Translations under genes and position numbers: made by a program
Notes under the pieces: generated by a model
What the model was told of the DNA's origin: nothing
Seen by the model: the letters and a program-made list of their open reading frames with translations, nothing else
Database searches by the model: none
Assembly (NCBI RefSeq): GCF_024139115.2
Contig: NC_085139.1
Location: 104,456,158-104,520,157, forward strand
DNA from: Armigeres subalbatus
Taxonomy: Eukaryota; Arthropoda; Insecta; Diptera; Culicidae
DNA length: 64,000 nt
Direction: 5' to 3'
Part shown: piece by piece, positions 42,105 through 52,799 of the stretch
Layout of the letters: each line of letters starts with the position of its first letter
Position numbering within the stretch: the stretch's first letter is position 1

Positions 42105-43540
42105 AATATGTAAAATAACTTATTGCGCTAGCAATCGGACAAATAGAAAGTATTGTTTCCGGTTTCGTAACTCTTGTATTTATTCTGAATTAGAGAAGGA
42201 GTTATAAAATCCCTTTGGGGAGAGAATACATATGTCGAATTAGTTTTATCGTTTTCACATGCTATAGTGTATAAGTGTTTGTTTTTAGGTTTTTCTTGGG
42301 CATGGATACATCATAGATATTCGTTATTAACAAAAGCATGCTAACTACTTACGTTTAGTTTCTTTCTAGTGATAATTTGCCCGTACTAGTTCGCAACGAT
42401 CCGTACTATTTTCGTAGTGAGTATATAATTACTGTGGAAGGCATGAGCTGTTAGGTTAAGTTTGCATGAATTCAATGTTCGATTTTACCTTCTTTTTGCA
42501 TGTAGTTTAAGTATAAGTAATAATATAATCAACCGTGACACTGCCCTTATGAGTACTAAGCTATGCTAATGCACTTTTACTTTCTGCTGACTCAACTGTG
42601 CTCTTTTTTTGCTACTTACGATTAGCTGCCTGTCACCCGTCGACCGGTGGGTGGTTGACAGTTAACGAGCCAGGGTCGGAGCTAAACTCATAGACAAGGG
42701 TGATGTTGAACGCAAAGGTGCGTCGCATCTCGCAGGGTTGTGACATAACTATTTTCCTCTAAATCCCAAATTCATATTAATAAATAAACCGGATACGGAT
42801 ACGGATAAAAAAAATAAAAACGCATTAATTAATGTGGCTCCTGATTTCAATATTTGACTCTGACACCACTGCAATTGTACCAATCTATTATTGAAGTAAA
42901 AGCAAAATTACACTCACCTTATCGTATATTCCCAGAAATATTCATAATTAAATTGACTTACTGATCGTGTCTTGATTCACAGCTGCTGGCAAAAACCCAA
43001 TAACTTACAGCCGACAAATTCTATCACTTCCAAGACTCATTCTCATCCAACCGGATGCGATCCAGCTGATATTTCCGTCCACAAGCTTGGTTTCTTGCAG
43101 AATTTCCAACAATATTTTCACACATTAACATGAATCTTGCCATTATGTTTTCATGGTCCGAATCTTCGGCCGTGGTAGCACCTTCTAGTCAGTAGAATTA
43201 GTCGCTGTTGATCCTTTTAGTTTCATGCCGCATGAGACGAAGTCCTTCGTTTTCATTCCCAGCCGATGAACTAGGCGAAGGGAACTTACAACAAACACCA
43301 GATTCATTGCCACAGCTGCAAACTCGGTTATCGATTCCTCTGTTGACGGTAACGGAAATGCTATCAACCACCGCTGCTGATCTTTGTATTTAAAAAAAAA
43401 TGTTTTCTTGGTGAAAATGATAGATTTGACGGAACGGAAATATAATTTCACGTCCGTTTCTTTACAGCGCACACTACGATCTCCATATAATGAACAATGA
43501 ATATAAACTTAAACTGAATAACGTAGTAAACATAAAATAA
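42105..43540. other. No firm gene; decayed coding signal on minus strand at 43020-43350
   Basis: One minus-strand frame runs NRVCSCGNESGVCCKFPSPS ... LRLMRHETKRINSD, two stops, then AEDSDHENIMARFMLMCENI ... LDENESWK and a stop. It looks like a worn exon of some host protein, but splice sites that would remove the stops in frame were not found. Confidence 0.3.
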
Positions 43541-43543
43541 CTA

Positions 43544-43760
43544 GGGAAGTGTACCGGTTTTGGCCACCTTAGTACCTAATTTGGCCAACCCTGAAAAATG
43601 GATATTTTCCAGAAAACTATCGATCATTTTCCACAGCGAAGAAGCGTAAGGGATATATCTCCTATTAGAGGTAATAAAACCCTCGGAAATTTCTTTATTT
43701 TCGGAGTAATGCGAGAAATTGACCAAATTAGGAACATTGCCAAAACTGGTACAGTTACCC
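43544..43760. mobile_element. TA-target MITE, 217 bp
   Basis: The ends GGGAAGTGTACCGGTTTTGG and the complement of GGGTAACTGTACCAGTTTTG are flanked by TA (43542-43543 and 43761-43762). Related in its GGG-start to the MITE at 5914. No ORF. Confidence 0.88.
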
Positions 43761-43928
43761 TAATAGCTTTTTGATGACAAGCACATAGAGGTTTGTAACC
43801 TTCTTATGAAACGTCGTTGGATAAGGTGGGGCGGTTTGCCCAGGCACTTGTTGAAACAAGTTGAAACAAACAAGCTTTATTACTTACGTGATCCCTGTAA
43901 TATTTTTGTATGTCTACTCACATGTGGC

Positions 43929-44120
43929 TGTAATGGTTTAGGATCTTCAGATAAGATGAATAACACACCAACAATAATTCTCTTACACACACTTAACTTC
44001 GTTTTATTAATTGCTCCGTTAGCACAACCTCACGCGACTAGTTCACACTTGATAACTGAACTCTCCGTCCTTAGCCTACTATGATAGTCTTCCTTCTTTG
44101 TCCTACTCCTATATCCTACA
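43929..44120 (-). repeat. 3' LTR of Mag-type element 2
   Basis: 192 bp, starts TGTAATGG and ends CCTACA on the plus strand; 5 differences from 50186-50377. Confidence 0.93.
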
Positions 44121-44131
44121 ACCCTCTCTTA
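44121..44131 (-). other. Polypurine tract of Mag-type element 2
   Basis: TAAGAGAGGGT on the minus strand directly before the 3' LTR. Confidence 0.65.
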
Positions 44132-44142
44132 CATTAATAAAT

Positions 44143-45426
44143 TTAATAAGCAACATAATCTTTATATCTCTGTGGTTCTGTTCTAATTCTTTGCCTTTGG
44201 ATCATTTCTTCTGGTTGTTTTAATCTTTTTGGTTCTTTCGCTTTTTCTGCATCGGGAATATTTTCTTTCGTTTGCTCAGTACATCTCTCACTGTCGTATG
44301 CCTTCTCTACTCTACAAGAATCTTCACACTGTTTCATTTCCTCTCGTTCATCTGATACTGTAACCGGTTGTTGAATTTTCTTCAATTGTGCCACGTTTCG
44401 TCTAAATTCCTTTCCTGAAACGCATGAACGTACAGTTGTATCTGCTCCTACTTTACGAATCACCTGGAATTCTTCTGGCGAGTAATCTGATTGCAGTTTG
44501 TGAGTTTTCTTCATTCTTTTCATCACCACTTGGTCTCCGACATCGATTTCACTTTCTTGAGCAAACCTTCTCTTGTCGGTGTATGCCTTCTGTTTTTCCT
44601 TATGCAGTTTGTCTCTATCTCTAACTTCTTCATCTTTCAATTCTGACGTTAGAACACCGGGTAGCTTGTTGCGAATCTTCCTTCCGAACATAAGTTCCGC
44701 AGGTGATTTTCCGATGACACTATGATTCGTTGAATGGTATGTAAGTAGATATTGTCGCAACTCCAATCTCCAATCCTTTCCCAAATCTTGTGCTATTCGT
44801 AGTCTTTTCAATATCGATCGATTCTGGCGTTCAACTTCGCCATTCATCGCTGGCCAATACGGAATGGTATTGATTATCTTGATGCCATTGCTTTCGCAAA
44901 AACTATGGAATTCTTCGCATTTTGCACTGAACTGTGGCCCGTTATCTACACGCAATGTCAGTGGAATCCCATAACGGCTGAACACGATGGCGAGTTCTTT
45001 TATGGTATCTGCTGCTGTTATTTCCTTCATTTCGCACACCTCCATATATCGGCTATAGTAGTCAATGATTACCAACAAATATTGACCCTCTGGTAATGGG
45101 CCCAGAAAATCCGCAGCTACATCTACCCAAGGTTGGTTAGGAAGTTCACGTCGTACTAATGGCTCCGGAGGATTGGGTGCAGACACTAAAGTATAGCCTT
45201 TACAAAATTTTACAAATTTTTCTACATCATTATCCATTTTCGGCCACCAAACATTAGTCCTTAGATGGCTTTTCATCATGTTTATTCCAGGATGTCCTTC
45301 GTGGGCAATTTCCAGAACTCTGCTTCGAAGAGCACGAGGTATGACGATACGATCAACTCTTAGCAGGACTGAATCAACAATGCAGAGTTCATTGGCTATT
45401 ACACGATACAGTAAGGGTAATTCTGA
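44143..45426 (-). CDS. Integrase of Mag-type element 2
   Basis: The zinc domain has HEGHPGINMMKSHLR and FVKFCKGYTLV, where the second cysteine of the CX2C pair has become tyrosine. The catalytic core has D in DVAADFLGPL, D in LRVDNGPQF and E in NGEVERQNRS with 35 residues between the last two. The C-terminal EIDVGDQVVMKRMKK and YSPEEFQVIRKVG form the SH3-like end. The frame is continuous with RNase H except for a TAA at 45427-45429. Confidence 0.9.
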   Translation of the reverse strand, partial: SELPLLYRVIANELCIVDSVLLRVDRIVIPRALRSRVLEIAHEGHPGINMMKSHLRTNVWWPKMDNDVEKFVKFCKGYTLVSAPNPPEPLVRRELPNQPWVDVAADFLGPLPEGQYLLVIIDYYSRYMEVCEMKEITAADTIKELAIVFSRYGIPLTLRVDNGPQFSAKCEEFHSFCESNGIKIINTIPYWPAMNGEVERQNRSILKRLRIAQDLGKDWRLELRQYLLTYHSTNHSVIGKSPAELMFGRKIRNKLPGVLTSELKDEEVRDRDKLHKEKQKAYTDKRRFAQESEIDVGDQVVMKRMKKTHKLQSDYSPEEFQVIRKVGADTTVRSCVSGKEFRRNVAQLKKIQQPVTVSDEREEMKQCEDSCRVEKAYDSERCTEQTKENIPDAEKAKEPKRLKQPEEMIQRQRIRTEPQRYKDYVAY

Positions 45427-45967
45427 TTATTTGTCATCCTGCAGCAGCATTACAACTTCTGTTATTTCTGAGTCTTGCTGACATTCGTCTTTTATTTCAT
45501 CCCACTTGAGAGCAAATGTCGAGGCATCCAGCACGGCTATTTCACGAATAACGACTTCCTCCTCTGGATCAAATGCGGTCGATTTTACAGTTGCCAAACG
45601 GGATAGACAATCGGCGATATTTTGATTTCCTGGTATATGCACAACATGATAATCGAAAGCCTGCAGTCGTAGCACCCATCGCTCAATTCTGGCACAAGGT
45701 TTCGAACGAGGTGTGAATAAATACTCAAGCACCTTACAATCGGTCATAACAGTAAATGGTTTTCCATACAGATACATCCGGAAACGCTCAACGCTCCATA
45801 CTAACGCCAATGCCTCCTTTTCAGTTTGGCAATATCGTCGTTCAGTATCCGTTAATGACTTTGACGCAAAAGAAATGATTCTATGGTTTCCTTCCGTGTC
45901 TTCTTGAAGTAATACTGCACCTAATCCGGAAGGACTTGCATCTGCTATAACGATGGTGTTGTCTTCT
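45427..45967 (-). CDS. RNase H of Mag-type element 2
   Basis: It reads VIADASPSGLGAVLLQEDTE, TEKEALALVWSVERFRMYLY, VMTDCKVLEYLFTPRS (where TDHKPL is usual) and HIPGNQNIADCLSRLA, giving all four acidic residues. It ends in a TAA in place of a sense codon before integrase. The upstream end is cut by the 85-bp insertion. Confidence 0.88.
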
Positions 45968-46052
45968 ATCGAGTTTACTCAATGCCAAATAAAACTAAGA
46001 AAAATGTATACACCTGCTTTCGTCTTGTAACTTATTCAGAACTAAAATATCA
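45968..46052 (-). other. 85-bp insertion between RT thumb and RNase H
   Basis: Flanked by AGAAG direct repeats in minus sense (plus CTTCT at 45963-45967 and 46053-46057). Removing it with one repeat restores the frame. Its borders are not GT-AG, so it is better read as a short insertion than an intron. Confidence 0.65.
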
Positions 46053-46416
46053 CTTCTCTGTTTAAAAATCCTAGCATTTTTGCAGAAGCAAGTTTCGCTT
46101 TCACAGCTTGAAATGATGTCTCGTGCACTGTTGTCCATTTAAATGTTGTTTCCTTCCGAGTAAGCTTTCGGAGAGGCTCAGCGATCGTTGCAAGATCCGG
46201 AATAAATTTATTCAAATAATTGGCTAAACCTAAGAAACTTCTTACTTCTGATTCATTGGATGGAGAACGAAATGACAAAACAGCTTTAAGTTTTTCACGC
46301 GATGGACTAATTCCGGTATCTGAGATGTGATGTCCCAAAAAATCAAGTTTGGAAACTCCAAAAGCACATTTTTCCCAATTAAGTTCTACATTTCTTTCTT
46401 TGAGCCTATCAAGAAC
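46053..46416 (-). CDS. RT thumb/connection of Mag-type element 2
   Basis: It starts with VLDRLKERNVELNWEKCAFG right after the intron-like gap. Then come FLGHHISDTGISPSREKLK and RSFLGLANYLNKFIPDLATI, and it ends at LASAKMLGFLNRE. Confidence 0.88.
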
Positions 46417-46488
46417 CTAATAATAGTTTTACAAAATTCATTTATTTGTGATTAGTATTTCTTCTATTCTATACATTTAGAACACTAC
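46417..46488 (-). other. 72-bp GT-AG intron candidate inside gypsy RT
   Basis: On the minus strand the insert begins GTAGTG after AAAAAG and ends ATTATTAG before GTTCTTG. A branch-point-like TACTAAT lies about 36 bases before the 3' end. It contains in-frame stops, and removing exactly these 72 bases joins the RT palm to its thumb in frame. AGGT occurs at both borders, so a 4-bp-TSD insertion is the alternative. Confidence 0.5.
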
Positions 46489-47387
46489 CTTTTTCAAGTT
46501 TCTATCATGAACCTCCTTGGTTTCTCCTTCCACGATGACATCGTCAAGGTACCAGTAAGTGCCTTCAAATCCAGAAAGCATCTCTTCCATGATGCGTTGA
46601 AAAATCTCAGGAGCTGTCACTAGACCGAAAGGTAAACGCTTGAACCTGAACAACCCACGGTTAGTAATGAACGTCGTTACATCCCTTGATTCCTCACTTA
46701 GCTCGACTTGATGAAAAGCTTCTCGTATATCCAGTTTGCTCCAGAACTTTCCCCTTCCTAACCGCGCAAGATATTCCTCAACCACAGGCATTGGAAAGTG
46801 TTGTCGAACCACAGCTTGGTTAACCCGTCGCAAATCCAAACAAATCCTCGGTTCTCCGGAAGCTTTGCCAACTACCACTAGTGGAGATATCCACGTGGCT
46901 GGCCCTTTCTTGATTTCAATGATATCTCGCATTAGTAGCTGCTCTAGCTTACTGTTCACTGCCACCTCCAATGGTATTGGAACTCTGCGTAATGGCTGAA
47001 ATACCGGCCTAACATCTGGATTCATTTCGATTGTTGCTTTTACTCCCCTTATTTTAGGAAACGGTTTGAGTTCACTCTTAACGTTGTTCACGTCCACGCC
47101 CACCTTCAAAACACCTAAATGCTTTGCTGAATAATCACCAAGAATATCCTTCTGACCACCATTCACAACGAAAAACTCCGCAATAGTGGATTTGCGTCCA
47201 ATAACAATTTCCGATTTAAATGTGCCAGCGACATCAAGTGGCTTGTTGCTGCCGTATCCTTTTAGAATCCGAGATGATCCCTTGGTTGATTTCACGATTT
47301 GCACTTGCTTTGCCTTCAACATCTTCCAAGTCTTCAACGTTATCAAATTTGCATCTGCGCCTGAATCTACTAAAACCTCAATCTGTA
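46489..47387 (-). CDS. Protease and RT palm of Mag-type element 2
   Basis: The protease reads EVLVDSGADANLITLKTWKM (canonical DSG). RT follows with GPATWISPLVVVGKASGEPR, ICLDLRRVNQAV, KLDIREAFHQVEL (motif A), RFKRLPFGLVTAPEIFQRIM (motif B) and YWYLDDVIVEG (catalytic YLDD). It stops in the 72-bp intron-like gap after HDRNLKK. Upstream it was once one frame with gag; the pogo-like insertion separates them. Confidence 0.9.
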
Positions 47388-48703
47388 GAGTAGAGTGGGG
47401 CAAGAGTGCGCGTGGGGTAAGAGTACGTTTTCGATTTTTTGAAGTAATAAAAAAAGATAAACTAGCAGCACTGCATCAGTTTGACAGGTATTCTGGCCAA
47501 CTATTATCATGTGTAATTGTAAACGATTTGAATAAACAACAAGGGAGATATGGAGTTAGATAACTTTTTGATCATTTTGCTAAAAATAATTGGATTTCCG
47601 CAACTAGTATTTCATTACCATATATACGTTCAATCAGGTGAACATTATACCATCTCGATAACTTATTGTATAGAGTACTTTATGGTACAGAACAGCAATC
47701 CGGTTGGTTTTCCAAGAAGTCAAAACCATTACTTGAATAATTTTTGGGACTGTGGGGTAAAAGTACGCAGGAACCGGTGGGGCAAGAATACGCATATGAA
47801 TCTCCAAGTTATGATGTCAAACCCGTATCTCCGGCCGAAATAAGACTTCTTCCAAAGCGTAAAGATCCACAACTGAGAAAAAAGGGACAGAATTTGAAAT
47901 TATCACAAGTTTTTAGGATAAGTTGAAGTAATTCGGTGTTAGAAAGGACTTAGCGAACAAAGCACTGAAGCGAAATAATGAAATTGTATTAGGACTTGTT
48001 GTACATCTAAACATAGTACGAAAACACAATTTCATCTAAATGATAATTTCATTTAATCAAAAGAAACATTCATAAATTACGCAACGTTTAACTGGGAGGG
48101 GTTGTGAAATGTGTGATGATCCATATAATTTTTAGAGGATTCATACAAATAGTGTAAGATAGGGGGGAGGGCTGATGAAATAGCCAAATTTTACGTTTCG
48201 TGATTGGTGGACTTTCTTTAAGGAAAATGCCTTTGTATACGCCACGCAAAACCTGATATATATTTTTACCTCTGTACTTTTTTGTATATATAAAAAACTA
48301 TGGTTTTTCGTATGAAAGTGCTCATTTTTAGGACCCCCTCCCCCTTTAAGAGTTACATAATCTTTAAATATTCCCTAATATATGCTCATTAAACATCAAT
48401 TAAATGTTATTAACTCTTATTTGTGTTAATATATACTTAAAGCACATGGTTGGATAAATGCGTACTCTTACCCCACCCGATGCGCACTTTTACCCCACCG
48501 GTGGGGTAAGAGTGCGTTTTTCACTTGTCTTGCAATAAAGGTTCTACTAAAACGAATCTAAATAATCTCAATATTTTTTTCACTGGGTAACATAAAGGAA
48601 GAGTATATGAATCATCGCCACTGATTTGATATGCAGAAGCTTTCTTCATAAGGGCCGCATGATCGATTAAAAACTAAGTGCGTACTCTTGCCCCACTCTA
48701 CTC
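47388..48703. mobile_element. Pogo/Tc1-mariner-like element inserted between gag and protease
   Basis: The ends GAGTAGAGTGGGGCAAGAGT and its near complement (ACTCTTGCCCCACTCTACTC) are flanked by TA (47386-47387 and 48704-48705). Internal copies of GTGGGGTAAGAGTGCG lie near both ends. A plus-strand stretch near 47800-47925 (SPAEIRLLPKRKDPQLRKKG) resembles the proline-lysine C-terminal tail of pogo/Tigger transposases. 1316 bp, mostly decayed. Removing it plus one TA restores a single gag-protease frame. Confidence 0.85.
48062..48384. mobile_element. Decayed fold-back MITE nested in the pogo-like element
   Basis: CATAAATTACGCAACGTTTA with GGGAGGGG on the left and CCCCCTCCCCC with AGAGTTACATAATC on the right match, in degraded form, the ends of the MITE at 51058-51223. 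Confidence 0.5.
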
Positions 48704-48705
48704 TA

Positions 48706-49750
48706 TACCTCCGATTGTAGCTTCCAAAACATTACTCTCGTTTCCGCCGTAAAAGGCATAGTATACCTTCTCCTCTGTCTTAGGTTCATCATCTTCTTCT
48801 TCTTCTTCTGGTTCCTTAGTAACATCTTGATATTTGTCTATTGCATATACTTTCTTCGAGATCCTATGTGCACCAGAATTACCCTTTCGCTTCCTGCAAG
48901 TGATTTCGAAATGTCCCAATTGTTGACAACGGCGACAAGTGCGTCCTCGAGCTGGACACTCCGGTGAATTCGAGAAATGACCTGATTGTCCACATGAGAA
49001 ACATGTTTTAAAATTTCTTATCGCCGGTGATTGATTGACTCGATCTTTAAATCCAACAGATGATGACTTTTTCGATCCTTCGCCAAATTTATCTTCCACT
49101 TTTGTTCTTTTAACTTCATAAACCGTAGATTCACGCAACATGTTGTTATTCTCCTTCAGCTCTTTCATCTGGTGTTCCGTGTCCTCGATAGTTGCTGCAA
49201 TCTCCTCATTCTCCCTCAATGAACGATCACGTTTCAAAATGGCCTTCCGCAGCTCGTCTGATCGGCAATTTCCTACAACTATGTCGATCAAATAAATTTC
49301 TTTGAGAATTTCGGATACTTCAGGCGAAATCTTCTCAAAACCACAATTCAGGCTTTGTTGATGGAGGCGAATGATGAAGTGCGAAAACTTTTCGTCAGGC
49401 TCCTGTTTCAGCTTACGAAGCTTTCTTCGTTCAATCACATCTTGTCTGCCAGCTTGAAAAAACGAATCGAGTATCTCTATTGCCAAATCATATACTTTCG
49501 GCTCAAGAGTAACCAAAGGGAGTTTAGCATGATTTGGTAGACTGCGAAAAACTCGTTGCAATTCTACTCCACCCAGATGAAGTAGTTTCGCGCGTTTCAT
49601 TTTCTGATCCGTAATGTCGTATGCTTCAAAATAGCATTCAAGCGACCACTTCCAGGTTTCCCATTCTCTGGAGAGTTTCGCTTTCTCAATGGTTTCACAT
49701 CGGAACGGTAAGATTTGGCGTGTATCTTCCATCTGTAATTTTTTTTTCAT
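48706..49750 (-). CDS. Gag of Mag-type element 2
   Basis: About 350 residues. Capsid-like part: REWETWKWSLECYFEAYDIT, LHLGGVELQRVFRSL, RQDVIERRKLRKLKQEPDEK and FSHFIIRLHQQSLNCGF. There are two zinc knuckles near residues 245-285: CFSCGQSGHFSNSPEC and CRRCQQLGHFEITC (the second is canonical CX2CX4HX4C). An acidic tail (EPEEEEEDDEPKTEE) leads into the protease frame. The stop at the 3' end is supplied by the inserted element. Confidence 0.9.
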
Positions 49751-50167
49751 ATATATATATATATATATATTTTTTTACAAGTACTAGTGTTAACTTGTAC
49801 TTTATATATATAAGTACAGGGTACCGGATGATGGCTGTTGTGTTCCACATAATACGATTTTTTTCAATTCACCTATATTAAGTGTACAATTGAATTAACA
49901 ATCGTAGTATGACAAAAAATGCACGTTACATTATTGATCCTATTATTATTTCGCTTTATTATTTTTTTTTTATTTGGTGAAATAATATGCTTCGAAATAA
50001 ACAATGTCAAATGTTTTATCTTACCTTGATCCACCTTGAAAACACGCTCCTATATATAAATTTCAAAAACGTTTCATCAGATAACACTTGAATACTCCTT
50101 ATTGATTATTTATCGATTTGTTTTTTTTTTCGTCAATGATAAGAGTACTGGTTTAAAAATAAATAAT
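49751..50167 (-). other. 5' leader of Mag-type element 2, with (TA)n
   Basis: Contains TA-repeat runs near 49752-49770 and 49803-49812; no gene. Confidence 0.6.
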
Positions 50168-50183
50168 CCCATCCTCGTCGCCA
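50168..50183 (-). other. Primer-binding site of Mag-type element 2
   Basis: TGGCGACGAGGATGGG on the minus strand, two bases after the 5' LTR, equals 16 bases complementary to the 3' end of tRNA-Ser(GCT) as I recall it (acceptor stem CCTCGTCG plus CCA). Confidence 0.8.
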
Positions 50184-50185
50184 AT

Positions 50186-50377
50186 TTTAATGGTTTAGGA
50201 TCGTCAGATAAGATGAATAACACACCAACAATAATTCTCTTACACACACTTAACTTCGTTTTATTAATTGCTCCGTTAGCACAACCTCACACGACTAGTT
50301 CACACTTGATAACTGAACTCTCCGTCCTTGGCCTACTATGATAGCCTTCCTTCTTTGTCCTACTCCTATATCCTACA
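50186..50377 (-). repeat. 5' LTR of Mag-type element 2
   Basis: 192 bp; its inner edge reads TTTAATGG instead of TGTAATGG, one of 5 differences from the 3' LTR. Confidence 0.93.
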
Positions 50378-50514
50378 GTGGCAATGCGGTTGCGGACTTT
50401 TTGGACTACCAAATCCAGGGTTTCGACTTTTCGTTTCAATGAGACCAAAGCAAGCGTTTCTGGGGCCAAGGAAGAATCATTTTTCGTTGTTTATGTTGAG
50501 GATCATCATTCACC

Positions 50515-50715
50515 CATCAATCTTTTCTCTAGAATTATCCTTGGAAGATAAACGAAAATCTTGCCTATTAGATGAAAAATCCCTCACTCACTTTTCGCGA
50601 GAATTATCGCAGAACAATTACAAAATTGTATGGCCGCGTCGGGATTCGAACCCAGAATAGTAACAATAATAGCCGTAGGGATGCGCTTACTCTAGCCACA
50701 CCACCACGCTATCTG
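50515..50715 (-). mobile_element. tRNA-derived SINE, same type as at 13.6 kb
   Basis: Minus strand: GTGGTGGTGTGGCTAGAGTA (A box, plus 50688-50704), GGTTCGAATCCC (B box, plus 50641-50652), then GACGCGGCC and TACAATTTTGTAATTG. Borders approximate. Confidence 0.65.
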
Positions 50716-51057
50716 TATGAAAGCATTAAGTTATTTGTTCCACATAAGCTATTACAATTCGCATTGATGATGCCACGAAAATGAAAGAAAAAGAGCAACC
50801 CAACGATTGGCGGCAATCGAAGTGAGCGAAAAATGGTTATCACTCTCCAGGCGGTTTTTCTTTTCCGAAAAGCAATTTCTTCCCGAAAATTTTCGTGAGG
50901 GAGCATGTGCTCCTAAGATTGAGTGAGTTATGATAACACCAACTTTGCATAAATTGCGTGGGAAGGTAAAAAGTTATTACAGGTATTGCCTTCGGGAGGG
51001 GGGGTATTTTATACCGTCTTACCCTATTAGTAACAATCGACAAAAGTATTTATGTAA
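50716..51057. other. No recognised feature
   Basis: Mixed sequence with one G run near 50996; no ORF or repeat end resolved. Confidence 0.4.
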
Positions 51058-51223
51058 GGGAAGATCCATTAATTACGTAACGCAAAAATTGGGCATTTTC
51101 AACCCCCCCTCCCCCCTATGTCACACTTTTTGTATGAGGCATCTAAAATTTGTATATGGATCGTCACACTTCGCTCAACCCCCCCTCCCCCCTCTAAGCG
51201 TTACGTAATTTGTGGATGCTCCC
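51058..51223. mobile_element. Fold-back MITE, 166 bp, TAA target (Harbinger-like)
   Basis: The ends GGGAAGATCCATTAATTACG and the complement of GGGAGCATCCACAAATTACG, with TAACGC inside, are flanked by TAA (51055-51057 and 51224-51226). CCCCCCCTCCCCCC occurs in both halves. A 3-bp TAA target suggests PIF/Harbinger, by inference. Confidence 0.8.
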
Positions 51224-51226
51224 TAA

Positions 51227-52320
51227 GTAATTTCATAATGGCACAGTTGGCAAGCATAAAATAAGGTTGGCTTGGCCAAATAATTTATAAATCAAAAATT
51301 TGTTCCTAAGACACACAGTTTTGATTTTCTATTTAGAAGTGGATACAGACACTTGGCATATTATTGCTACATTTTGTGTGTTATTTTTTTATTAGTCATA
51401 ATACTAACTACTTAAATGAGTTGCATAATGTATGTGATGTAAGGCAGCTGAATACCACATAAGAATTTGTGATGAGGGAATAAATTTGATTGGTTATTTG
51501 AAACCATTGCCCATTTTTATTTTTTCCATGCCATATACCTATAGAAGAGATCACATTTTCGCCACATTCTCATTTTATTGAAACACACCACAATCGTTTA
51601 TTTCTTTCGAAAAGAAATTCTGGAAAACCCATTTTTTCATTCATTCAACTGGTACCGAATTCTAACGGGAAAGGAGAAAATATCTTTCACTTTTGATTGT
51701 GAAAAGCCACCCAAGAAGGGACCAGCGGTGATCGCCGTCACGAGATAAGCTCGATCGATCTTGCTCTGTTTGGACAAGCGTTGCCCAATAAATAACGCAT
51801 CAAATCCTCGAAGATGACACACCGTCCTTCGTTACACTAACAGGCTAAACGATTTAGGCACGGATAAAGATCGTTGCAAAAAAAAGAAAGAATCAGACAT
51901 TCTTTCCTTTCCAATCGTCGATGGCTCCGCTTTGTCTAGAGCGAATGATCCTTGCCTTTCTCTCTGTTTCTTTCATTGCCCGGACAAAGTGGTGTAATTC
52001 TAGCTTAAATCGATCTTGGGTTACGATTCAATTTTAGAATTTACTTTTTTTGTCCCATTGAAGCAAATTTGGTTTCGGCCTTTCAGGTGGGAGAAAGCTT
52101 ATGATGCAGGATGACACTTTAACGAAGGGATGACAAGATACAAGCAATATCTCACATTTGTTCGCTTCATTTATATTCTATGCTCGGCTGAAGTTCGTTG
52201 AGTAACAATACAGGTTTTTTTTTGCAAAACTTGAAAGAAATAATGTAATAAATTTGAGCTTCTTCTCGCATTAAGGTGTGGAATCGAATAGCTGGAATTA
52301 AGACTTTGAAATGTGGTTCA
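51227..52320. other. AT-rich stretch, no firm gene
   Basis: A minus-strand ORF at 51637-51822 (RGFDALFIGQRLSKQSKIDR) is more balanced in composition than its surroundings but has no known motif. Confidence 0.35.
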
Positions 52321-52334
52321 GTGGAACTAGTTGA

Positions 52335-52590
52335 TCGAAAGCGACATATAGCCGAAAAGAACATTCGACCGAACTGGTGATTTGGCCGAAAAAATCGTTA
52401 GACTGAATAGTTTCTTTGACCGAAAATGCCTTTTAGTAGGAATGGTGATTTGGCAGAAAGAGCCATTTGGCCCAAAACTGTCCTTTCTACAAAACAACCC
52501 CTTCGGCCATTTTCTGCTTAATGACATATTCGACCAAACGACTTTTTGACAAAATGATAAATTCAGCCGAATAACATTTCCAGAAATTCC
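52335..52590. repeat. GGCCGAAA-type degenerate array, left arm of mirrored block
   Basis: Recurring ATTTGGCCGAAAA, CATTCGACCGAA and TTCGGCCATTT variants at roughly 20-25 bp spacing. The counterpart on the right is 56640-56915. Confidence 0.7.
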
Positions 52591-52799
52591 AGAGGATCTC
52601 CCACGGATATTCCGAGGAATTTTCTGTTTTAACGTTGGCTATGCCAAACTGGTCGTCTTGATTATTCTAGATTGAGTAAGTCAACGTTAACCGATTCAAT
52701 ACGGATTTTTTATTCGTCGTATTTCAACATAAATTTTGGACATACTGCTTCAAAAACAGATGCAAACCATAAAAAAGTTGAAATATGGGTGGAAATATT

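Larger units (their letters stand above)
43929..50377 (-). mobile_element. Mag-type Ty3/gypsy LTR retrotransposon, element 2, complete but decayed
   Basis: The 192-bp LTRs are flanked by GTGGC (43924-43928 and 50378-50382). They differ at 5 of 192 positions by my count, so it is older than element 1. Order on the minus strand: 5' LTR, PBS, gag, [pogo-like insertion], protease, RT, [72-bp intron-like gap], RT thumb, [85-bp insertion], RNase H, integrase, polypurine tract, 3' LTR. A nonsense codon separates RNase H from integrase. Confidence 0.95.

Noticed and set aside
43022..43350. Two-exon host gene on the minus strand with GTAAGT donor near 43290
   Set aside because: Splicing GTAAGT to the acceptor at 43188 gives a stop or a nonsense tail in every frame; kept only as a decayed coding signal.
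45968..46052. Second spliceosomal intron in gypsy pol
   Set aside because: Borders are not GT-AG in any placement that restores the frame; AGAAG direct repeats fit an insertion.
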